Source of the DNA: Actinomycetota bacterium
GTDB taxonomy: Bacteria > Actinomycetota > Actinomycetes > S36-B12 > CAIYMF01
Direction of reading: 5' to 3'
Assembly (NCBI GenBank): GCA_947455705.1
Contig: CANGPO010000025.1
Coordinates: 1-33,339, forward strand
DNA: 33,339 bases
This document shows, one piece after another, positions 1-6,684 of this stretch (position 1 is the first letter of the stretch; every line of letters begins with the position of its first letter). A program made the translations under genes and the position numbers. The notes under the pieces were generated by a model. The model worked only from the letters and a program-made list of their open reading frames with translations, was not told the origin of the DNA and made no database searches.

Positions 1-365
1 GCATACTTCCTCGCGACTTGGCCCGCATCGGCCAACTCGTTGCAGATGGTGGGCGCGGTGCGGTAAGTGCCGAGTACCTCGACGACATCATGCATGGTGG
101 CGATCCGGAGCACTGGGCGATTGGCGACTTCGCTGAGTTCTTCCCTGGCGGTGCGTACCGCTCGTTCTGGTACAAGCCGCGCGTTGATCCGGATGTTGTT
201 CTGGGCGTTGGCATTCACGGCCAGCATCTCTACGTGGATGTCGCACGCAACGTTGTCGTCGTGATCCTGTCGTCGTGGGCCGAGCCCGACAACGAGGTTC
301 GTCACTCGGACAACTACATCGCAGCCCGTACGATCGCCCGCTCCTACGACACCTGGACCGGTTGA
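1..365 (+). CDS. Serine hydrolase (beta-lactamase class C / 6-aminohexanoate-dimer hydrolase-like), C-terminal fragment
   Basis: This is the 3' end of a gene that begins before the window. The frame is open from base 3 and stops with TGA at 363-365, giving about 120 residues. The fragment starts with a DLARIGQLVADGG-type segment. In class C beta-lactamase-like serine hydrolases this segment lies in the late helical part of the fold ('sxxDlaRfgqLyLngG'). It then has GVGIHGQHLYVDVARNVVVV, which resembles the GxxGQxlyvdP strand near the C terminus of that family. The catalytic SxxK and YxN motifs would lie upstream and cannot be seen. Such enzymes hydrolyse amide or ester bonds, and the substrate cannot be predicted. 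An internal TTG at 18 could be read as a start but is probably not one. The family call is moderately sure; the activity is not known. Confidence 0.6.
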   Translation, partial: ILPRDLARIGQLVADGGRGAVSAEYLDDIMHGGDPEHWAIGDFAEFFPGGAYRSFWYKPRVDPDVVLGVGIHGQHLYVDVARNVVVVILSSWAEPDNEVRHSDNYIAARTIARSYDTWTG

Positions 366-406
366 GTCCTTTTGCGGCGTCCCCGTGAGCCTAGGACGGC
401 CATTGC

Positions 407-412
407 TAAACT
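407..412 (+). promoter_or_regulatory. Possible -10 box for the small exported protein gene
   Basis: TAAACT fits the actinobacterial TANNNT -10 pattern. It would give a 5' leader of roughly 55 nt before the GTG at 476. I see no convincing -35 box, so this is a weak call. Confidence 0.25.
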
Positions 413-475
413 CTTAATGATCTTGTAGCGCCGTGGCGGACAAGCCATCCTGCCTGACTGTTCTTGGAGGTCGCG

Positions 476-1027
476 GTGAGAAACTCCTCGGGCAAGGGCT
501 CCAAAGCCGTTTCGGTTGTGCTGTTTGCTGTGGTGGCTATGGGGGCTCTCGGAACGATGGCTGCCTCAAACTCTGGTGCGGTAGATCAGAGTTGGCCAAC
601 GGCAGAGTCGCCGATCTTCAACGGACTCCCACGCGACGTCGTCACCGAAGTGCTTGCCAATCCGCGAGCCCAAGACAATGTACGAATTTTGCCAGCAGAT
701 GCGACGGTTCAGCGCGATGCGCTCTGGCAGGGAATGGTCATCAACTTCGTCCAATGTCGTCAATTGCTTGCCATCTACCAGACGTGGCAAGAGACGGACA
801 ACGCCCCCGAGCTGCCACCACTCGTTTTGCCAAGTTTGCAGGGGTCTTCGGTCGTGAAGGATGCAACAATCATCGATGGCTTCTATAGATCAGAAGTTGC
901 TTCAGGTGACATCGCCAAACTCAGAGCCGACCTGACGAATGAGTCGGGGTGCGGACCATGGATTCCCGCTAACCCTGGTGACGTAGCGGGACCGACGATC
1001 GCTGACGTAGTCACCTCTGGTAACTAA
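476..1027 (+). CDS. Small exported or membrane-anchored protein of unknown function
   Basis: I do not recognise this 183-residue protein. I chose the GTG at 476 because a strong Shine-Dalgarno GGAGG lies at 466-470. A TTG at 464 in the same frame would sit before that site. The N terminus has basic residues (RNSSGKGSK) followed by a hydrophobic stretch, about residues 11-30 (AVSVVLFAVVAMGALGTMAA), which is a signal peptide or a single membrane anchor. The rest is soluble and polar, with two cysteines (in FVQCRQ and SGCGPW) that could form a disulfide outside the cell. It converges with the sigma/anti-sigma-like operon, leaving only 42 bp between the stop codons. That operon's membrane protein also has two extracytoplasmic cysteines, so a shared envelope role is possible but only inferred. 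Confidence 0.7.
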   Translation: MRNSSGKGSKAVSVVLFAVVAMGALGTMAASNSGAVDQSWPTAESPIFNGLPRDVVTEVLANPRAQDNVRILPADATVQRDALWQGMVINFVQCRQLLAIYQTWQETDNAPELPPLVLPSLQGSSVVKDATIIDGFYRSEVASGDIAKLRADLTNESGCGPWIPANPGDVAGPTIADVVTSGN

Positions 1028-1069
1028 CAAACCTTCTCTGCGCGTGCAAGAGATTGAGCGCCCCGAGTG

Positions 1070-1576
1070 TTATGTGTCGGGCGTCGCGTCACCGAGATGA
1101 GTTCTCAGAACCGCACGTGCCTGTGCGTAGCGGCTGCGTGCGGTAGAGGCGTTGACGCCAAGAATCTCCGCAGATTCGTTGATGGTGAATCCATCCCAGT
1201 GGATCAGCAGGACCAATTCCCTTTGCTCCTTGGGCAGCCGTAATACGACGTCTCGAACTTCTGACGATTCGGAACCGTCCAGTACTGGTTGATATACGGC
1301 CAGTTGCTGGCGAATTTTCGTGATTAGTTCCGAGCGCCGACGGCTCGAACGCTGGTGGTTCAACAGAACGTTATGGGCGATTGTGAACAACCACATGCGA
1401 CGGCGTTCGTGATCCTCGGGCACGGAGTCCTCCCGCCGCCATGCTTGAAGCATCGTTTCGTTTAACAAATCCGCGGCATCCTCGCGAGGTAGAACTCGTC
1501 GCTCAAAAAAGGCCAAAAGCTCTGTAGAGGTGTGCTGCAACAACCCCAAAATGCTTTGGCCGTCGCTATCGCTCAT
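1070..1576 (-). CDS. ECF-family RNA polymerase sigma factor
   Basis: This is a 168-residue sigma-70 factor of the extracytoplasmic-function type, which directs RNA polymerase to a small set of promoters. Region 2 covers about residues 10-75: DAADLLNETMLQAW matches the usual DAEDLvQetFLraW core-binding segment, followed by RRRMWLFTIAHNVLLNHQRSSRRR. Region 4 covers about residues 110-165: LPKEQRELVLLIHWDGFTINE followed by the helix-turn-helix SAEILGVNASTARSRYAQARAVLR. The linker between them is short, as in ECF sigmas. The ATG at 1576 overlaps the TGA of the upstream gene in an ATGA junction, so translation is probably coupled. A start three codons earlier (1585) is also open. The upstream membrane protein is the likely anti-sigma factor, in an unusual order. 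Confidence 0.9.
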   Translation of the reverse strand: MSDSDGQSILGLLQHTSTELLAFFERRVLPREDAADLLNETMLQAWRREDSVPEDHERRRMWLFTIAHNVLLNHQRSSRRRSELITKIRQQLAVYQPVLDGSESSEVRDVVLRLPKEQRELVLLIHWDGFTINESAEILGVNASTARSRYAQARAVLRTHLGDATPDT

Positions 1577-2205
1577 CCGCCGCACCGAAAGACACCGTCA
1601 GGTCCAACGGTGCCGGTGGATTCAAAAATTGGCATAAGTGCGTCGAACGGCAGGCCTAACTTTTCAATGTGCGTTTTAAGGTCGGATTGAACGCGGTACC
1701 TCATCGCCTCAACTTCTAACTCGTCACCTTCGAGTCTCGGCTGCCGCTCAGACGCAACAGGTTGAGCGGCTATCGCCGCCGCTTCCGAACGCTTCCACGT
1801 CGCAACGGCCGATGGAACGTCGATGCCGGCAAACTCATAGCCGGTGAGGTAACGGTTTGCTTCCTTCACCGCTGCTTCACGCTGCGCCGTTGTGGAATGT
1901 TGGAAGGCTGCTTCGCTCCCAGTGGTCGTTGGGTCGGCCATGATGACCGAGGCAGACGTAATCAAACAATGGCCGCCGGTCGTCGTTGTCCAACCGAAGG
2001 GCAGATGCCCGCTTGCAACGGCGGCTGTACCCAATCCAAAGACTGCGATCGCAACGAGGCTGGCGATAGTGGCTCGTCGGCGACCCCGCGGCTGGCTCGA
2101 CATGGCAGAAGTCTCGCGAGCTAAGAGACACAGATCATCGAGTAACTCGGGAGTTCTCTGTGCGATCTGCGGACGTGAATTGTCGAGCAACTCGTCGAGG
2201 GTCAT
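1573..2205 (-). CDS. Single-pass membrane protein, putative anti-sigma factor
   Basis: This 210-residue protein has a cytoplasmic N terminus of about 45 residues (MTLDELLDNSRPQIAQRTPELLDDLCLLARETS). One membrane helix follows at about 46-66 (TIASLVAIAVFGLGTAAVASG), and then an extracytoplasmic domain with one cysteine near its start (GGHC) and one near its end (FRCGG). This topology, and coupling to an ECF sigma gene, suggest an anti-sigma factor that holds the sigma at the membrane. I see no zinc-binding HxxxCxxC motif, so it would not be a ZAS-type anti-sigma. The ATG at 2205 has a strong AGGGAGG site just before it. The stop overlaps the sigma start. The role is inferred from topology and context; the extracytoplasmic domain matches nothing I know. 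Confidence 0.65.
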   Translation of the reverse strand: MTLDELLDNSRPQIAQRTPELLDDLCLLARETSAMSSQPRGRRRATIASLVAIAVFGLGTAAVASGHLPFGWTTTTGGHCLITSASVIMADPTTTGSEAAFQHSTTAQREAAVKEANRYLTGYEFAGIDVPSAVATWKRSEAAAIAAQPVASERQPRLEGDELEVEAMRYRVQSDLKTHIEKLGLPFDALMPIFESTGTVGPDGVFRCGG

Positions 2206-2228
2206 TTGGCCTCCCTAACGCAAAGTAT

Positions 2229-2239
2229 GGGTTCAACCC
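2229..2239. repeat. Short inverted repeat upstream of the anti-sigma-like gene
   Basis: GGGTTCAACCC has 5-bp arms around a single base. It lies 24-34 bp before the ATG at 2205, inside the 134-bp gap that must hold the promoter of this operon. It could be an operator, or chance. I see no other clear element in 2206-2339. Confidence 0.25.
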
Positions 2240-2339
2240 GTACATGTCCGGTAGAGGCAAATTTGTCCAAGGTCTGAGGAGTTTTATCTGATCACGTCGA
2301 CTGTTCGAACGAGACTGTTTATCGGGGGACGTTTCGAGG

Positions 2340-4514
2340 CTAGGCCGGACGGAAGTAGACGGCGCCGAGGGGTGGCACGCGAATGGCGGCTGAGAAGGGC
2401 TGGCCGTTGTGCGGGATTGCTTCGGCATGAATGCGTCCGAGGTTGCCAACCCCCGAACCACCGTAGGCTGCTGCGTCGGTGTTGAGGATCTCGTCCCAGG
2501 CGCCTTCGTAGGGCAGGCCAATCCGGTACTGCTCGTGGGGGCCGCCGGAGAAGTTCACGACGGCGACGACGGCCTCGCCCTCATTACCCCAGCGCAGCCA
2601 TGAGTAGGTGTTGTGGGGCGCGTCATCGGCATCGAGCCAGGTGAATCCACCGGGATCGATATCGCGTGACCACAGTGCCGGATTAGACGTGTAGACATGG
2701 TTCAAATCGCGCAAGCAATCCTGTAATCCGCAGTGATCGGCATTGTCGAGCAGCCACCAGTCAAGGCCGCGCGCTTCACTCCACTCTGCGTACTGCCCGA
2801 TCTCAGATCCCATGAACAGCAGTTGCTTTCCGGGATGTGCCCACATGAACGCGAGGTAGGCGCGGACTCCGGCGAGCTTCTGCCAGTGATCACCGGGCAT
2901 CTTCCCGATCAGCGAACCCTTGCCGTGCACGACCTCGTCATGACTGATGGGCAACACATACTGCTCACTCCACGCATACATGAGCGCGAACGTCATATCC
3001 GAGTGATGCCACTGACGATGGATCGGATCACGACCTGCATACGACAACGTGTCGTTCATCCAGCCCATGTTCCACTTAAACCCAAAGCCCAGACCGTTCC
3101 CATCAGTTGGCTTCGTGACACCCGGCCATGCGGTTGATTCCTCGGCGATCATCACGACGCCGGGGTAGCGCTTGTAGGCGGTGGCGTTAACTTCCTGAAT
3201 CAGCGCGACTGCGTCAAGATTCTCGCGGCCACCAAATTGATTCGGCGTCCACTCACCGGCCTTGCGCGAGTAATCGAGGTAGAGCATCGACGCGACGGCA
3301 TCTACGCGTAGGCCGTCAACGTGGAACTCCTCGAACCAGTAATTCGCGTTGGCCACAAGGAAATTCCGCACTTCACTACGTCCGAAATTGAAGACGTACG
3401 TGCCCCAATCAGGCTGCTCGCCACGTTGTGGATCGGGATGTTCGTAGAGAGCGCTTCCGTCGAATCGGGCCAATGCCCACTCATCCTTCGGGAAGTGTGC
3501 GGGTACCCAATCTAGGATCACGCCGATTCCGGCTTGGTGAAGGCGATCAACGAGGTAGCGGAATTCATCGGGGGAGCCGAAGCGCGAGGTTGGGGCGTAA
3601 TACGAGGTGACTTGATAACCCCAACTCGGTTCGTACGGGTGCCCCATGACGGGAAGTAGCTCGACATGGGTGAAACCCAAATGCGAGACGTAGTCGGTGA
3701 GTTCATCAGCAAGCTGCGTGTACGACAGGCCGGGACGCCATGATCCGAGGTGGACCTCGTACGTTGAAACCGGCGAGGTGTAGATGCTGCGCTCAGCTCG
3801 ATCGGCAAGCCATGCGCCGTCGTTCCAGTCGTAGTCGGAGGAGTACACAACCGATGCCGTTGCCGGGGGATGCTCGGTATGACGAGCCATCGGATCAGCC
3901 TTCGATCGCCAAACTCCGTCCTGGCCAAGAATCGCGAACTTGTAGCGCGAACCCGCTGCAACGTCGGGGATGAAGATCTCCCAGATCCCGCTAGATCCCA
4001 ACGAGCGCATGGGATGTGCGGTGCCGTCCCAGTGGTTCTGGTCGCCAACGAATCGCACACCCTGAGCCGACGGCGCCCAGACGGAGAACGAGGTGCCCCG
4101 AACTTCGCCCATGACGGAGGGGAAGGATCGTTCATGTGCGCCGAGAACGGTCCACAGCGTTTCGTGTCGTCCCTCGCCGATCAGGTGTAGGTCGAGTTCC
4201 CCGAGGGTTGGCAAGAATCGGTACGGGTCGTCGTTGCGACTAGCCGGGCCACCGTATTCAACGTCGATGCGGTAATCAGGCACGTCAGTAAATGGCGCGA
4301 CCCCAACGAACACGCCGCCGAATTCATGCTCGAGATCAATCGACGAACCATCGGCGAAAATCGCGGCCACACGCGTCGCCCACGGTCGTAAGGCGCGGAT
4401 CGTGACCGCACCTGCATGCGAATGCGGGCCGAGGATCGAGTGTGGATCGTGATGACGACCCTCGACGATGCGGGCGAGGTCGCTGGCCGCGACAGGTAGT
4501 GCGCCGCTCGGCAT
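2340..4514 (-). CDS. glgB: 1,4-alpha-glucan branching enzyme GlgB
   Basis: GlgB (GH13) cuts an alpha-1,4 chain and reattaches it as an alpha-1,6 branch. At 724 residues it has the usual full length. The N-terminal region (about 10-110) and the CBM48 module (about 115-225, with [22 protein letters not shown]) come before the TIM barrel. The catalytic residues fall at the same numbers as in E. coli GlgB: nucleophile D405 (GLRVDAVAS), acid/base E458 (MIAEEST) and D526 ([12 protein letters not shown]). The beta-strand I motif YEVHLGSWR is at 252-260. The C-terminal beta-sandwich ends in [11 protein letters not shown]. The ATG at 4514 is one base after the GlgE stop (4516-4518), so the two genes form a coupled operon with glgE first. 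GlgB would branch the linear chains made by GlgE. All key residues are present. Confidence 0.97.
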   Translation of the reverse strand: MPSGALPVAASDLARIVEGRHHDPHSILGPHSHAGAVTIRALRPWATRVAAIFADGSSIDLEHEFGGVFVGVAPFTDVPDYRIDVEYGGPASRNDDPYRFLPTLGELDLHLIGEGRHETLWTVLGAHERSFPSVMGEVRGTSFSVWAPSAQGVRFVGDQNHWDGTAHPMRSLGSSGIWEIFIPDVAAGSRYKFAILGQDGVWRSKADPMARHTEHPPATASVVYSSDYDWNDGAWLADRAERSIYTSPVSTYEVHLGSWRPGLSYTQLADELTDYVSHLGFTHVELLPVMGHPYEPSWGYQVTSYYAPTSRFGSPDEFRYLVDRLHQAGIGVILDWVPAHFPKDEWALARFDGSALYEHPDPQRGEQPDWGTYVFNFGRSEVRNFLVANANYWFEEFHVDGLRVDAVASMLYLDYSRKAGEWTPNQFGGRENLDAVALIQEVNATAYKRYPGVVMIAEESTAWPGVTKPTDGNGLGFGFKWNMGWMNDTLSYAGRDPIHRQWHHSDMTFALMYAWSEQYVLPISHDEVVHGKGSLIGKMPGDHWQKLAGVRAYLAFMWAHPGKQLLFMGSEIGQYAEWSEARGLDWWLLDNADHCGLQDCLRDLNHVYTSNPALWSRDIDPGGFTWLDADDAPHNTYSWLRWGNEGEAVVAVVNFSGGPHEQYRIGLPYEGAWDEILNTDAAAYGGSGVGNLGRIHAEAIPHNGQPFSAAIRVPPLGAVYFRPA

Positions 4515-4515
4515 C

Positions 4516-6543
4516 TCAGCTGCGTCCTGTCACATGAATGATGTGAGCGACGGCTTCGTGTGGATCGAGTCGGACGTACGGGTTCCTGTCCCATGCCCAG
4601 GTCTGCCCGGTTACGAGGTCCTTGGCCACGAAGGTGGATGCCCAGTCGAGGCCAAGTGCAGGCATGTTCAGCTCAAGTACGCCCTCTCGTACTGCATAGG
4701 GATCGACGGTGCAGACCACGAGCACGATGTCGTCACCGTCTCGCTTGCTGAAGGTCACGATGCGATCGTTCGTACTTGAGTGGAAGGTGAGATTGCGAAG
4801 TCGTTGCAGTGCCGGGTGCTCACGTCGCCACGAGTTTAGCTGGGTGAGATAAGGCGCCAAGGTCTTGTCGGCCGCAGCCGCGGCCTCCCAGTCACGTGGT
4901 TTGTATTGGTACTTCTCCGAGTCGAGGTATTCCTCTGTGCCCGGACGTACAGCGACATGCTCGAAGAGTTCGAACCCCGAGTACACGCCCCACGTGGGAG
5001 ACAATGTTGCGGCCAGCGTTGCGCGAATGGCGAAAGCCGGCGGCCCACCGTACTGAAGGAATGTCGGCAGGATGTCAGGCGTATTGACGAAGGCGTTCGG
5101 ACGCATCGATGCCGAAGCCGGCCCGGACAGCTCGGTGAAGTACTCCTCGATTTCAGCGCGCTCATTACGCCACGTGAAGTATGTGTATGACTGCTGAAAG
5201 CCAATCTCCCCAAGGAGTTTCATCATCGTGGGTTTGGTGAATGCTTCGGCAAGGAAGATCACGTCAGGGTCGGTACGTCGGATGGCTGCAAACAGCCGCT
5301 CCCAGAAGGCGACGGGCTTCGTATGTGGATTATCAACACGGAAGATCCGTACGCCGAGGCCCATCCAATGTCGCACAACGCGTTCAATCTCGGCGAAAAT
5401 CCCGTCTGGATCCGCATCGAAATACAGCGGATAGATGTCTTGGTACTTCTTCGGCGGATTTTCTGCGTAGGCGATCGTGCCGTCCGCCCGGTGCACGAAC
5501 CATTCGGGGTGCTGGGTAACCCACGGATGATCAGGTGAACATTGCAATGCAAGGTCGAGCGCGATTTCGAGGCCGAGTGAGTTCGCATGCTGGACGAAAG
5601 CGACGAAATCTTCCTCGGTACCAAGGTCGGGGTGGATCGCATCGTGGCCGCCGTCGGCCGAACCGATGGCCCATGGTGAGCCAGGATCATGTGAGCCGGC
5701 GCTGAGCGTGTTGTTGGGTCCCTTGCGATGGGCACGTCCGATGGGGTGGATCGGTGGCAGGTAGACCACGTCAAAGCCCATCTCGGCGACGGCATCTAGG
5801 CGTGCTGCAGCCGTCGCGAATGTACCTGACGTCGGCGGATCGAGGGACGCACCCTCCGAGCGCGGGAAGAACTCGTACCAACTACCAACGAGCGCTCGTT
5901 CACGCTCGACCAAGATGGGGAACGATTGAGTCGACGTCACGTGCTCGCGAAGCGGGTAACGATGAAGTAGGTCAAGAATCTCCGGCGCAGTAGCAACCGC
6001 CAGGCGTGCCTCGGCTGGGCGAGTTGAATCTTTCAGTGCAGCAATAGCGGCCTTGAGCGGGTCGCGAACCTTGCCTCGCGGCAGTGTCTTGAGAGCGGCG
6101 GAATAGAGGATTTCCCCCTCGCGCAATTCCAACTCGACATCGATGTTGGCTGGAATTTTGATCTCTGCACGATGAATCCACGTCGCGATCGGATTACCCC
6201 ACGCTTCGATGTGGAAGACGGCGTCACCCAAGCTCTGCGGGGCGATCCACGCAATGACCTGATCACCATATGTGCGCTGCATATGGACGCTGGTCACACT
6301 GCCCGATGATTCGGTCAGGACGGCCGTTGCAGAGACCTCGTCGTGGCCCTCGCGAAACACGTTCGCTGTCATCGGGATCATCTCACCAACGACGGCTTTG
6401 ATGGGCCTCCGGCCTAGTGCGATGACCGGCTCGACGTCCTCAATCGCGTAACGACCCGTGGTTCCGAACCACCCGTCGTCGATCGGCGACGAAGTGGACA
6501 TGGCGCTCGGACCAGTGCTGGATGTCGACGATTTCTTAGGCAT
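4516..6543 (-). CDS. glgE: Alpha-1,4-glucan:maltose-1-phosphate maltosyltransferase GlgE
   Basis: GlgE (GH13_3) adds maltose units from alpha-maltose-1-phosphate to the non-reducing end of alpha-glucan. The family N-terminal signature [25 protein letters not shown] lies about 30-55 residues in. The barrel holds [12 protein letters not shown], the nucleophile D404 in [12 protein letters not shown], and the acid/base E433 in FLAEAFTKP. The pair are 29 residues apart, as in the Streptomyces enzyme (D394/E423). I chose the ATG at 6543 because a TACGCT -10 box sits 7 nt before it, which would make the mRNA leaderless. This gives 675 residues, the length of Streptomyces coelicolor GlgE. Open starts also exist at 6606, 6549 and 6501, none with a good Shine-Dalgarno site. 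It is followed by glgB after one base. The treS and pep2 genes that often make its substrate are not here. Confidence 0.96.
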   Translation of the reverse strand: MPKKSSTSSTGPSAMSTSSPIDDGWFGTTGRYAIEDVEPVIALGRRPIKAVVGEMIPMTANVFREGHDEVSATAVLTESSGSVTSVHMQRTYGDQVIAWIAPQSLGDAVFHIEAWGNPIATWIHRAEIKIPANIDVELELREGEILYSAALKTLPRGKVRDPLKAAIAALKDSTRPAEARLAVATAPEILDLLHRYPLREHVTSTQSFPILVERERALVGSWYEFFPRSEGASLDPPTSGTFATAAARLDAVAEMGFDVVYLPPIHPIGRAHRKGPNNTLSAGSHDPGSPWAIGSADGGHDAIHPDLGTEEDFVAFVQHANSLGLEIALDLALQCSPDHPWVTQHPEWFVHRADGTIAYAENPPKKYQDIYPLYFDADPDGIFAEIERVVRHWMGLGVRIFRVDNPHTKPVAFWERLFAAIRRTDPDVIFLAEAFTKPTMMKLLGEIGFQQSYTYFTWRNERAEIEEYFTELSGPASASMRPNAFVNTPDILPTFLQYGGPPAFAIRATLAATLSPTWGVYSGFELFEHVAVRPGTEEYLDSEKYQYKPRDWEAAAAADKTLAPYLTQLNSWRREHPALQRLRNLTFHSSTNDRIVTFSKRDGDDIVLVVCTVDPYAVREGVLELNMPALGLDWASTFVAKDLVTGQTWAWDRNPYVRLDPHEAVAHIIHVTGRS

Positions 6544-6550
6544 CGACATA

Positions 6551-6556
6551 AGCGTA
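6551..6556 (-). promoter_or_regulatory. Leaderless-type -10 box of glgE
   Basis: Read on the minus strand this is TACGCT, which fits TANNNT. It ends 7 nt before the ATG at 6543, so transcription would begin at the start codon. The palindrome at 6577-6586 falls over the matching -35 area. Confidence 0.5.
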
Positions 6557-6576
6557 CAGACAGTTTGTTGTTGGGG

Positions 6577-6586
6577 TGTAATTACA
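6577..6586. promoter_or_regulatory. Perfect palindrome TGTAATTACA, candidate operator
   Basis: This perfect 10-bp palindrome lies in the divergent glgE/glgP control region, centred about 38 bp upstream of the proposed glgE transcription start. It shares the TGTAA/TTACA half-sites with the inverted repeat at 6610-6626. Its position over the -35 area of glgE would suit a transcription factor. The regulator is not known. Confidence 0.45.
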
Positions 6587-6609
6587 ATGCTCCGTAACGG
6601 TTGCATTTA

Positions 6610-6626
6610 ATGTAAATCAATTACAT
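6610..6626. promoter_or_regulatory. Inverted repeat ATGTAA-N5-TTACAT, candidate operator
   Basis: ATGTAAATCAATTACAT has perfect 6-bp arms around a 5-bp centre. Its half-sites are the same TGTAA/TTACA as in the nearby palindrome at 6577-6586, and the two centres are about 36 bp apart. It lies about 75 bp upstream of the glgE start and about 67 bp upstream of the glgP start, so it could serve either gene. Confidence 0.45.
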
Positions 6627-6671
6627 AGCGCGAAAAGGCCTTGTGGGTCGAGATCACCGTGCTTGGCAGCC

Positions 6672-6677
6672 TAGGGT
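6672..6677 (+). promoter_or_regulatory. Leaderless-type -10 box of glgP
   Basis: TAGGGT fits the TANNNT -10 pattern and ends 7 nt before the GTG at 6685. No good Shine-Dalgarno site is present, which agrees with a leaderless transcript. I see no clear -35 box. Confidence 0.45.
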
Positions 6678-6684
6678 GTAGGGC

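Noticed and set aside
433-888. Alternative frame overlapping the small exported protein
   Set aside because: It is Cys/Arg-rich and without a domain. The overlapping frame from 476 has a strong ribosome site and a signal peptide.
6544-6606. Longer GlgE N terminus starting at 6606
   Set aside because: The added 21 residues do not match the family, and the region holds the TGTAATTACA palindrome and the -10 box. Starting at 6543 gives the normal length.
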